A stretch of DNA of 64,000 bases from Xiphydria camelus (taxonomy: Eukaryota; Arthropoda; Insecta; Hymenoptera; Xiphydriidae), in contig OY783195.1 in assembly GCA_963678675.1 (NCBI GenBank), positions 24,353,385 through 24,417,384 of the forward strand. Direction: 5' to 3'. The notes under the pieces were generated by a model, which searched no databases, was not told the origin of the DNA, and saw only the letters and a program-made list of their open reading frames with translations. This document shows positions 12,195 through 22,387 of this stretch, in pieces. Numbering within the stretch: position 1 is the stretch's first letter; each line of letters starts with the position of its first letter. Position numbers and translations under genes: made by a program.

Positions 12195-13414
12195 CTACTT
12201 TCTCGAAGCATTTTGCAATCTCTCGCGCTCCTTCTCCTCTTCGGTGAGGAATACCATGGTGATGACTATGTCTCCCGTGCTCATCGTCTGGCTGGCCACT
12301 TCTTTTCGCGGTTTCGCGCTGTTTTGCGTGCTGTTATTCTGTCGGTTGTTCTAACACGTGCAGGAAGCGCTCTTCGTGGGCGATGCTGGAGTGCTCCCCG
12401 GGGCCGGAGTTTCTGCCGTGGGACTCGTTACCGCTGAAAGTATTGCTTCCAGCCTCTCGATTTTCTCAAACCTACCCATACGTCCGTCCGAGAGAATCTC
12501 GTCCACCATTTGCATCGACTCGGTGAGACTGGGAGGTTCGGAGTTCCTGGGAGAAACCACTCCGCTGGTTAGTGACAAAAAATGATTATAATGACATACT
12601 TTCATCTTGAAAAACTTAAAGATTTGCTACGAATACCGCGTTAAACCCACCGGAATGCGAGTTCTCCGACGTATAGCTGTCCAGGCTTTGATATTCGGCG
12701 TCTCCGTTTATCTTGTCCTCGTCGTCGTCACTGCTGTCTCCCTTTTCATGCTTTCGAGCCTTTCCAGCTTCCTCGCCACTTTGTAGCTCCCTTTCAATTT
12801 CTCCTTCTCGTCCTCGGTGAGTGCCAGATAACGCAGAAGACTAATCCGGCGATTACTAAGGATGATATTTTTACCGGTCGTCTCTTTCATCCTCTTCCGT
12901 AAGTCCGCAACCTCGGTCTCGACTTTGCGCTGCTTCTTTCGTTCTATCACCTGAAGAGGTCTTATGTGCATCTATTCTTGTTCTTCGCACAGTTCGGCGA
13001 ATAAGGTTTGCATTTGAGGTTTGATGAACCTATGAAAAAACAAGCATGAAATATAAAGATCAAGAAGGAAAAGCGCGAGTTCCGGTTAGCGGAGCTCTCG
13101 AAGCATTTCGCAATTGACTTACTTGGAAATAGAGTTGTAGATTCGTGGTACGAGGCTCAAAACGTGGTAGCTCGCGTAAATGAGCATGTCTCGAGTCATT
13201 GGTCTGCGGGACCAATATCTCTGGTCTCTGCGATAGATGTTCTTCAGTTGCTCTTTTAACCCTCCGTTAGGCGCGTCAAATTTCTTTTATGCACAATAGG
13301 TAGTATATACTACCATATGGCGATAGGTCCGCTGGACCTATACGCGACTAACCGAGGGTTAAAAGATTGCGCGGGGCACCGTACAATTCGCAGAGCGCAT
13401 TCAGATTCATACCT
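12195..13414 (-). pseudogene. Decayed multi-exon gene of unknown family
   Basis: Read on the minus strand, four coding blocks join through plausible splice sites. Block 1 is about 13414-13117 with donor GTAAGT, interrupted at 13256-13362 by a MITE. Block 2 starts near 13025 after a 'ttttttcatag' acceptor and runs to about 12650. Block 3 starts near 12558 after 'actaaccag'. The composition is charged and helical (KLKGSYKVARKLERLE, MGRFEKIERLEAIL, LTEEEKERERLQ), suggesting coiled coil. Two in-frame TAG codons interrupt it, one just before MHIRPLQVIERKK and one at 12351-12353, after which the frame stays coherent to 12195. One frameshift falls after LERLES, beyond which another frame gives an acidic DDDED run. 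I do not recognise the family. Confidence 0.55.
13260..13358. mobile_element. 99-bp TTAA MITE inside a former exon
   Basis: Ends CCCTCCGTTAGGCGCGTC and GCGACTAACCGAGGG between duplicated TTAA (13256-13259, 13359-13362). The termini match the larger element at 19748-20377. Removing the element and one TTAA leaves a continuous minus-strand frame (PRNLLKEQLKNIYRRDQRYW), so it landed in coding sequence. Confidence 0.85.
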
Positions 13415-13857
13415 ATTCTTGACCTTTGTTCCGTCTTTGCGCGACAGACTACGCGCCAAATTAATCTTGCGTAGTGGGTTTAGGATGAATAAAATTACAC
13501 CGTTTCACGAAAAAACAAAAACAATGCACTGTATTTGCGAGCAATTCGAATGGGTCGCTCGAAGGTTTTGAACGAACTGGTCGTTCGGAGGTTTTTGAAC
13601 GTACTGCTGGTCGCTCATCGACCAGGGGAGCTTGTTGTATGACTTTTTCTAACTTTCTCTTGCGACCGGGGGTGGGAGTCCTGACTACGCAATGCGAAGA
13701 AATTTCCAGGGAGATGCGAAAGGCAGAGTTAAGTATTGTAAACCTCGAGGAAACTCCAGTGGTCGGTTCCTGTCTCGGCCCACGGGACCCCGTGGCAATG
13801 AGGAACTTTTGACTGCGAGCGCGTCACCAGCTCACGTTTGTCGGAACATTATCCAAC
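13415..13857. other. Spacer between decayed gene and H4 pseudogene
   Basis: No gene recognised. Short imperfect repeats of 'ggtcgctcgaaggttttgaa' type near 13552-13600. The last part is upstream of the H4 pseudogene but shows no clear TATA/CCAAT pair like that of the intact H4 genes. Confidence 0.4.
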
Positions 13858-14176
13858 ATGACAGGCAGAGGAAAGGAAATAAAAGGATTGGGAAAGGAGA
13901 AGGTAAGCGACATAGGAAAGTATTGCGTGATAATATCTATATGGTATCACGAAACCGGCAATTCGTCATCTGGCTCGCTGTGGTGGTGTAAAACGAATTT
14001 CTGGCCTGATATACGTGGAAACTCGCGGTGCTCTGAAGGTCTTTCTTGAGAATGTCATTCGCGGTGCACTTACTTATACTGTGCACGCCAAAAGAAAGAC
14101 CGTGACTGCAATGAACGTTGTCTATGCTTTAAAACGTCATGGCAGAACGCTTTACGGATTCCAATTTGGTGGATAA
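13858..14176 (+). pseudogene. Histone H4 pseudogene
   Basis: Starts MTGRGKEIKGLGKE, clearly H4 with G-to-E/I changes, then loses frame; HRKVLRDNI appears in a second frame. The third part gives [20 protein letters not shown] and ends [12 protein letters not shown] before TAA at 14174. Frameshifts and a premature stop make it non-functional as H4. Unlike the three intact H4 genes it is on the plus strand, alone, with no H3 partner. Divergence is far above that between the intact copies, so it is old. A paired 3' stem-loop survives six bases downstream. Confidence 0.9.
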
Positions 14177-14181
14177 AAAAA

Positions 14182-14197
14182 GGTCCTTCTCAGGACC
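14182..14197 (+). terminator. Variant histone stem-loop behind the H4 pseudogene
   Basis: GGTCCTTCTCAGGACC followed by ACAAG. Relative to the usual GGCCCT...AGGGCC, the third stem pair is T-A instead of C-G: both sides changed, so the 6-bp stem is intact. The loop is TCTC. Confidence 0.75.
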
Positions 14198-14425
14198 ACA
14201 AGTATTTAATACTTGGGTCAAGCTGGGAGCATTGGTTTTTTCCATTGGAATGTTCATAATTTATACTACATAATTTACCAAAATACTGCCAATTGTATTT
14301 GTAGGAATACGTGAACTGTATTTAAATCCCAAATAACTATAGTTATTAAACATTTAAGACGCGAAAGACACATTATAGCTTACAGTGACATGTTTGCAGG
14401 ATAAAATAGAAATATTAAAGTAGCT

Positions 14426-15981
14426 TTAATATGGCTAAAAATTGTCCAAACGGTTGAACATAATGTGGAAATAATAGATTATAAATTTTTAATATCAGGA
14501 CATTCGTTTTTACCAAAAGATAGAGATTTTGGCGTGGTAGAAATGACATTAAAGAAAAATAAATTACTGTTTGTCCCCCAAGATTATTATATGTATTATC
14601 AAAAAGTGCCAGAAAGGTAATAACTTTATTCCAAATGAAATAAAACAAGAGGATGTATCAACAAATTTATTAGAAGACGCAATTTTTAAAAGGGTAAAGA
14701 ATTCTAACGGAGAAACAAGTATATAGTAGTAGTATGTAGTCTTTATTCAGACTTGTGGCCATGAATAGGACTTGGTTGCTTACAAGTAACTTATCTTGAT
14801 TCTCATGCATGTTGTTCCTACGATATAGGTAATTCTGTCATTTCAATCACACTCGCACTACATCCTCTCCTTCCCGCTAATCCTTCGCACTCATTTCTCC
14901 TAGTTCCTGTCCCTACTATCTAAACCTTCCATGAACCGGGGTACCTAACGCCCTCCACCGCTCTTTCTACCCTGCTTTTTCTGCCTTATTCTTTTCTTTC
15001 TGTGCTCCTGCTCCAGCCGGAAAGCCTGCTCTCCGCTTTCCTCTTCTTCCAGACTCGATCCTGGAATCCAATCCCCCTCATTGCGATGCCTTTTGTACCC
15101 CGCCTTGACCTGTTTTTCTTTCAGTTTCGCTCTTTTTTAGTAATACCGCTAACTTCTTTTAGGTCCCCCTCTCTTCTTGCGTAAGGTCGATGTCGGTGAA
15201 AATCCTCCGCTCTCTCCGCTTGTTCTTCCTTTTCACGATCTCCACCTTTTCTTCCCAATTTTCCTTGATGCTTGTGGAGAACTCCTCTTCCAACTTCATG
15301 CGCTTCCTTTCCTCTCGAACTTCCAGACCTTTACCTACCTCTTCTAACGGGGAAACAATAAATTAGTTAAAAATATGTTGGATGCGTCTGTATGGTGAAA
15401 GAGTGAACTACCGTGATTACTTCGTTTTAGGTTTTATTCAAACTAAAATCAGGGCACTAAAAACGGGTTATCATAACGGATTAATGCGAGAAACCGAAAT
15501 TCGTAGCGAAGATCGAAGTACACGCACGCGAGACTATCGTTACAATGACGACGGAAAAACAAATCTGTTTAACGAGGCTCGAATTTGTTTAACACTATAT
15601 TCGACCAGATCGCGGTGGCGTTGAGGTTTACCGCAAGGCGGTATTGCAAGGATTCGACTGGTTTCACGAAACAAGCGATTACATTCGCAGCCCACGCTTG
15701 TCAGAACAGCGTCTTTTTGAGAAATGAACCATATAAAATTTTCTATAAGACATCGATGAATGAGAATAAAAATTGTTTAATCCTGAATTTATTACCACGT
15801 CAAGGTAGACTAAGAGAGTTCGAAAATATTGTATTGACACCACTTTATAAAAATATAAGACAAATTACAACAGCGAAATTCAAGGACATAATATTATATG
15901 GACTTACTACGATATATACCACCGGAGCATCATGACTTCTTCAAATCCCTCTCACATGCACAAAATGTAGATGAGCAGTAA
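14426..15981 (+). pseudogene. Decayed transposon-associated gene (DUF7869-like)
   Basis: The first part (14426-14630) reads LIWLKIVQTVEHN, then KFLISGHSFLPKDRDFGVVE, a pattern I associate with DUF7869-type proteins of insect transposon-related genes. The frame then breaks and resumes near NGETIN, where a truncated LINE (14717-15342) is inserted with a target duplication. A further block of about 350 bases interrupts it, and the C-terminal part (about 15724-15981) reads NEPYKIFYKTSMNENKNC ... ITTAKFKDI, then in another frame YIPPEHHDFFKSLSHAQ, stopping at 15979-15981. Several frameshifts. The family name is from memory of the motif and is the weak point. Confidence 0.55.
14717..15342 (-). mobile_element. 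Truncated non-LTR retroelement fragment
   Basis: Flanked by TCTAACGGAGAAACAA (14701-14716) and TCTAACGGGGAAACAA (15343-15358), a 16-base target duplication with one mismatch. On the minus strand it starts with a charged, coiled-coil-like segment (KRKNKRRERRIFTDIDLT) resembling the end of a LINE ORF1 and finishes in a TACTACTACTA tail. No reverse transcriptase is present, so it is 5'-truncated and internally deleted, or a non-autonomous derivative. Confidence 0.65.
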
Positions 15982-16484
15982 ATTGTTTTGTAATTTATGT
16001 AGTTAAAAAATGTTCTCAATTGTATAAATTGTGTTTTTGAAGTGTTGTAGATATATAAAATAAATTGAGTAATGTTTTTTTCAATTTGAACTATTTTAAA
16101 TTATGTTGAATGGACTTGGGCTGTTTCAAATTTTATAACGAATCTGGTCGTTAGCATTAAAAGTGGCTTAAGTCTATTCTTGGTAAGAAAACGCATATTA
16201 TTCAATTAATAAATTAAAACAGTATTGAGTATGCTGCAGGAGATTCGTATCATTACACTACCGTCATACTGTGTCTACATATTACTGGCATATAGAGCCA
16301 GTATGCTGCAAGAACGTCGTATCGCTACACATTGCTCTTGCCATTATTTTAATAAGAACTGTAAATTTAACTCCTTTAGATACACTTAAGCAGTATAGCT
16401 TATTGGTATATTTTTAATTGCTTTGAAACGCACTCTTCAATATCTCAATTGAAGTATAAATGGACTTAGGCCACTTTCAAAATA
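15982..16484. other. AT-rich spacer
   Basis: Contains a direct repeat of about 30 bases ('tatgctgcaggagattcgta' at 16229 and a diverged copy at 16302). No gene recognised. Confidence 0.45.
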
Positions 16485-16499
16485 GACGACTCATTTATA

Positions 16500-17092
16500 G
16501 TAGTAGTAGTAGTACTTAGTAGTAGTAGTATTTATTGAGTGTCCAGTCTTTTTCAAGGCTCTTACACTAAAGCTGGTAGCCTGGTACAGTGTAGTATAGA
16601 GTAAAATACTTAAATAATATAGTGTAATGATATATAATCTAAAATATAAAATAAAGTATCCATTTGCCTAAACAATTATTCTCTTGCACTGCGGCTTATC
16701 ACATCCAACAGCATTGCTACAGTTTGCTTTGACTTTGGCATATTTGTTTTCCTGCGTCCAGGATCTCTTATCTCGCACCTATATAGCTTATTCTCGGTCT
16801 ATGTGTAGGGTTGTGATGTTTTCATCACTCCCCACGCCCTAACGTGTCTTCCGTGCTCGTTGCGGGTTGTGAACTGGAAACCTAGGTATTTAAAGCTGCC
16901 TACTATTTACTTCGATCTCACTGCCTTTAAAGAGCCATCTCTCCTTTCTGCTTCTTCTCCCCCCATTCATGCATCCCATTATCTTAGTCTTGTTTGTGTT
17001 GACTATCAGCTCGTTTTTTTTTTCCACGTAGGCCTCTAGCGTTTTAAGCATATTGGCCAGGCCTTCTGCACTGTCTCCCAACCATGGCAATG
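16500..17092 (-). mobile_element. 5'-truncated LINE, reverse transcriptase 3' end
   Basis: Flanked by GACGACTCATTTATA at 16485-16499 and 17093-17107, a perfect 15-base target duplication. On the minus strand it encodes the thumb region of a non-LTR reverse transcriptase: LEAYVEKKNELIVNTNKTKI, then GGRRSRKERWLFKGSEIEV, then after a frameshift SFKYLGFQFTTRNEHGRHVR. It ends in a TACTAC-type microsatellite tail at about 16500-16530. Dead copy. The tail type matches the fragment at 14717-15342, so both probably belong to the same group. Confidence 0.8.
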
Positions 17093-17107
17093 GACGACTC
17101 ATTTATA

Positions 17108-17509
17108 CTTTCGTCGGATAGGTTATTCGGATTAGAGACGATTTCTAAGTCCATTCTAATAACGGCACATACACGTCAGTTGGCGACACGCTACTCGTAC
17201 TTTTAGTAATTCCGATACAACTGTATACTATCGTGAGTACGATCAATACTTGATGGAAATTAAACTATGCTCTTTGCGGATATTCATATTTTATATTATT
17301 TTGAATTAAAGATCAATGGAAATTCGCTATTCGTTTATTTCTCTACAAATTCTACAATTTTCTTTCTATAGACTTCTTGGAATACGAATTGTTTTATACA
17401 AACATGTATAAATTATAAAATTATGTATATGTATAATAAATAAGATTCTTGAACAATTCATCTAATTGTAAGAGTGAATTTAGTGATCCAACGAAAAAAT
17501 TTATTTGGT
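17108..17509. other. Spacer 3' of H2B copy 1
   Basis: AT-rich. The last ~50 bases ('gtgatccaacgaaaaaattt') match the H2B 3' flank near 30060. Nothing else recognised. Confidence 0.5.
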
Positions 17510-17525
17510 GGCTCTGAAAAGAGCC
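17510..17525 (-). terminator. Histone 3' stem-loop, H2B copy 1
   Basis: Minus strand GGCTCTTTTCAGAGCC: perfect stem with a T-A pair at the fourth position, 25 bases past the stop. Confidence 0.93.
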
Positions 17526-17550
17526 GTTTTTTTCTGGAGAGCGTGTGATT

Positions 17551-17922
17551 TTACTTCGAGCTGGTGTACTTGGTTACTGCCTTGGTTCCCTCACTGACAG
17601 CGTGCTTTGCCAGCTCGCCCGGCAAGAGAAGTCGAACAGCAGTTTGAATCTCCCGAGATGTGATGGTGGAACGCTTGTTGTAATGCGCCAAACGAGAAGC
17701 TTCTCCGGCGATACGTTCAAATACATCATTTACAAAGCTATTCATGATGCTCATAGCTTTGCTCGAAATGCCAGTATCGGGATGGACTTGCTTCAAGACT
17801 TTGTAGATGTAGATAGCGTAGCTTTCCTTCCTCTTCTTCTTCTTTTTCTTATCAGTCTTTGAAATATTCTTCTGGGCCTTGCCGGCCTTCTTGACAGCTT
17901 TTCCACTTGCTTTCGGCGGCAT
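17551..17922 (-). CDS. H2B: Histone H2B (copy 1)
   Basis: Core histone H2B, 123 residues, partner of H2A. Basic N-tail [19 protein letters not shown], histone fold from about residue 34 ([20 protein letters not shown]), C-terminus AVTKYTSSK with the ubiquitin-acceptor lysine context. No intron. Transcribed away from H2A copy 1 with about 300 bases between starts. It differs from copy 2 only in the N-tail (Thr23 and Lys28 here; Asn and Arg in copy 2). Confidence 0.98.
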   Translation of the reverse strand: MPPKASGKAVKKAGKAQKNISKTDKKKKKKRKESYAIYIYKVLKQVHPDTGISSKAMSIMNSFVNDVFERIAGEASRLAHYNKRSTITSREIQTAVRLLLPGELAKHAVSEGTKAVTKYTSSK

Positions 17923-18045
17923 ATTCGCAAGTCAAATTCGGCTTTTAAACACAATACGATAACCCACCTCTGCAGATCGAGTCGGAGTGATGCTCTGTCA
18001 TTCACCGCACCATGTTTTAACTGGTACGGCAGTCGATCTAGCGCA

Positions 18046-18129
18046 CCAATAGGAAAAGTGGAGAGGGCAGAGCTCGCTGTGCGGCGCTCTCATTGGCTCG
18101 GCGGTAAGAGTCTCACTATGCATATATAT
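18046..18129. promoter_or_regulatory. Divergent H2B/H2A promoter, copy 1
   Basis: Two CCAAT boxes in opposite orientation (18046-18050 plus; 18092-18096 minus, within 'gcgctctcattggctcgg') and a TATATAT at 18123-18129 for H2A. No clear TATA is seen on the H2B side. Confidence 0.7.
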
Positions 18130-18200
18130 GAGCAAGTAGGGTGCCAAACCGCATTCTGAGTTTCGTTGCGGAGAAAAGAGTTTCGCTCTTTGAGAAGTAG

Positions 18201-18593
<393 letters not shown>

Positions 18594-18613
18594 ACTCGAT
18601 TTTTTTTACTATC

Positions 18614-18629
18614 GGCCCTTTTCAGGGCC
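18614..18629 (+). terminator. Histone 3' stem-loop, H2A copy 1
   Basis: GGCCCTTTTCAGGGCC followed by ACA. Confidence 0.94.
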
Positions 18630-18823
18630 ACATATGAGTCATACGAAGAACATTGGAAAACGCATTGGAACAAATATTAGAATACGACTATTTTAACTCC
18701 CTTTACAGTTTCATCCTCACGGAAATAACGATTAGGCAATGAATAAATTGTGATGGTTAAAATTCAATAGTATTTTTCGCAGCTATGTAGGAATGAAAAA
18801 TGCGCTTCTATATAAATTCTAGA

Positions 18824-19243
18824 AATGTAATTTCTATATACTACTGCTATATTAGTACGGTAATTTCACCGGGCGCCATTAACTGTATTCGTTAGGTATC
18901 CGATGGATCTTTTCAGGTAGATAATCCTTAATAGATAATCCATTAAATGGGAGGTGTACATATTGATTCTCACGCTAAGATAAGGCTGAGGTAGTGAAAG
19001 GAGGAATTTGCGAATATCGCTGGCTGTAAATTAGCTTAACAATGTAATTTCTACTACTACTATTAGTACGGTAATTTCACCGGGCGCCATTAACTGTATT
19101 CATTAGGTATCCAACGGTTCTTTTCAGGTAGATAATCCATTAAATGAGAGGTGTACATACCTATTGATTCACACGCCAAGATAAGGTTGAGGTAGTGAAA
19201 GGAGGAATTTGCGAATATCGCTGGCTGTAAATTAGCTTAACAT
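18824..19243. repeat. Tandem duplication of a ~210-bp spacer unit
   Basis: Two adjacent direct copies start at 18824 and 19041 with 'aatgtaatttct'. Both include 'ggtaatttcaccgggcgcca' and end 'taaattagcttaaca'. The second is about 14 bases shorter, lacking a 'taatccttaatagat' segment. Non-coding. Confidence 0.85.
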
Positions 19244-19743
19244 CAGAGATTTCCGGAGTATTGAAGTAGTGTATACAACTTCAATACCGGAATTTTCCAA
19301 AAATACTGTGATAGAGCATATACTTCATGTAATACTAATTTCCTAGACTTTGTTAGATGTCGAGCTACAAGAAAAGTAACTCGATTCGAATCTTTAGTGT
19401 CCTTGACGGCAAAATTTCGGCATTCTAACGGCAAGTTGGCACGTCGCGCAGTTTTTCCGTACACCTTGCCGTTAGAACTACAGCGATTGCCGATTAGTTT
19501 CAGCAAGGGCGTATACATTTAATGCAATTGCGATAACGTCACATTAGCGGCTGCATACTCTCTGGAGCCTGGAAATGTTGTCACATGTTGCATAGGCGAA
19601 TCTTGTACGCCTCTTTGCAGTCAGCAACAGGAGACGCTATTGCTGTAATTCTAACGGTAAGGCTTGTCGATTTTCCTGTTCGTCTAGTCAGGAATTATCG
19701 AATGCTTTGATTCAATTTTCTAGCTTTATCATACACTATTTCT
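19244..19743. other. Spacer 3' of H4 copy 2
   Basis: Homologous to 2655-3050 and 35660-36070. A short inverted repeat ('ggagtattgaagt' / 'acttcaataccgg') lies at 19256-19290. No gene. Confidence 0.6.
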
Positions 19744-19747
19744 TTAA

Positions 19748-20377
19748 CCCTCCGTTAGTCGCGCGTGTGTCAAATGATACATGGCTTTGCTTTACGCAGA
19801 GTTCTTAGAAATGCAAAAACTTACGATATTGAAATTCTTAGTAGTTGTCTGCAGATATGTTTCAAACAATTTCGTGGAATTACAAGCCCCGCCCATCAGC
19901 GACAGAGCCTCTAGCTACCTAAAAGGGACGAGTGGTGATAGTATCTGTATCAGTTTGATACACGTGCGACTCAATGTGTTTGTTTCGTGGAATCAGTTTC
20001 AGTTACGTTCATTGCGACCTAGGTAGTTAAAACAAATTTGTGAAGCTTGTGGTTTGTGTGTTTTTTAATTGAACTGAACATTCAAATTTAACACGTTGAA
20101 TGCCAAGCCAGTTTTACAGTAATTGCCCGTGGCGCCACGATGAATTTTCTATTATGCGATACATAGGTATAATTTCTTTCAGTGTGTATAATTATAAATG
20201 TAATTATTTGTAATATATACATTTTGATAAGTATGCTTGACTTTTTTTTTTATTATAATGCACATGTTGAATCATTAGAATGCTTCTTTTCAAGAAAATG
20301 CACCGCCTTTTAAGATGTATCAATTTGATACAAGCGCGACTACCTGCGTTACATATACCCGCGCGCCTAACGGAGGG
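19748..20377. mobile_element. TTAA-type (piggyBac-like) MITE, 630 bp
   Basis: Ends CCCTCCGTTAGTCGCGCG and CGCGCGCCTAACGGAGGG between duplicated TTAA (19744-19747, 20378-20381). A subterminal 'atttgatac'-type repeat occurs near both ends. The CCC start and TTAA target fit piggyBac. The longest frame (81 residues) is not transposase-like, so it is non-autonomous. It interrupts the H2A-H4 spacer of the second unit. Confidence 0.85.
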
Positions 20378-20450
20378 TTAAACAGGATTCTACTATAAAA
20401 AATTGAAATAAAGTTCGTAACTGTAATCGCCAACGTAAAATTCCTTTTGT

Positions 20451-20466
20451 GGCCCTGAAAAGGGCC
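20451..20466 (-). terminator. Histone 3' stem-loop, H4 copy 2
   Basis: Minus strand GGCCCTTTTCAGGGCC, 47 bases past the stop. Confidence 0.94.
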
Positions 20467-20513
20467 TATGGTTTGCAAGACAACCTGCACTGATGGTAAG
20501 CGCTGAAGAATGT

Positions 20514-21485
<972 letters not shown>

Positions 21486-21517
21486 ATCATCTTTACGATT
21501 CGTTCTTCAAACCACTC

Positions 21518-21533
21518 GGCCCTTTTCAGGGCC
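21518..21533 (+). terminator. Histone 3' stem-loop, H3 copy 2
   Basis: GGCCCTTTTCAGGGCC followed by ACAA. Confidence 0.94.
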
Positions 21534-21955
21534 ACAATTTGATCTTTACGTAAAATTACTCAAAGCATTTCTACTGTATTTTATTGAATAACTAGCTTAC
21601 TTGGCAAACTTCATACCGCCTCAATTATTTTTGTATTAACGTATTAACTTTAAAACATTTTAATTACATATGAATTAACTATCGTCGCCGATAAAAATTT
21701 AAAAAACCACCAATCATTTATTCTCTTAACTTAATTTATTTCATTAATGTAACGTACATGTTCATTATTTCATCTCTTATAAGTGAAATATAGATTACAT
21801 TAAAATAAAATATTTTTTATCCTAAACTAAGAAAATTAAATTAATAAAATTAATATTAATTTCGAAGAACAATTGAGTGTACGATATTGTTTGTCAATCC
21901 GTCTTTAGCCAATACAAATAAGCTAGATGGTTTACCTACGCGAGAACATGCTCGC
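21534..21955. other. AT-rich spacer
   Basis: Very AT-rich between H3 copy 2 and the Helitron remnant; nothing recognised. Confidence 0.5.
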
Positions 21956-22387
21956 CTACGCGATACCATAATTTGATCGTATTTCGGCGAGAATTAGCGA
22001 AATTAGAAATGTTTTGCCAGTTCTACCTGTTGCATCCAAAAAAAACCACCAAAAAAAGAATCCACCTTTTCCCGCCGAAACTGCCAGCATAATACGGTCG
22101 TAAATAATTTTTTGTTCATCGTTGAGTAATGGGACATTGCGAGTAACAATCGCTGCCATTTCTTCAGTATTGTAATGCAGTTCACTTCGATTTGGCGAAC
22201 TCATACCGAAATGAATGAGTGGTAAGTTGGCAATGACAACGCAAGTATCCTCGATAGCAAACAATGCTTCGTTATATACATAACGTCGCTGAATGTAATC
22301 GTTAGATCGTTGCACTGTGTACGAATTCGATGCAATATATCTACAGTCACATTGAATCTTTGTGCTTATCCCGCAATAATAGCTGGC

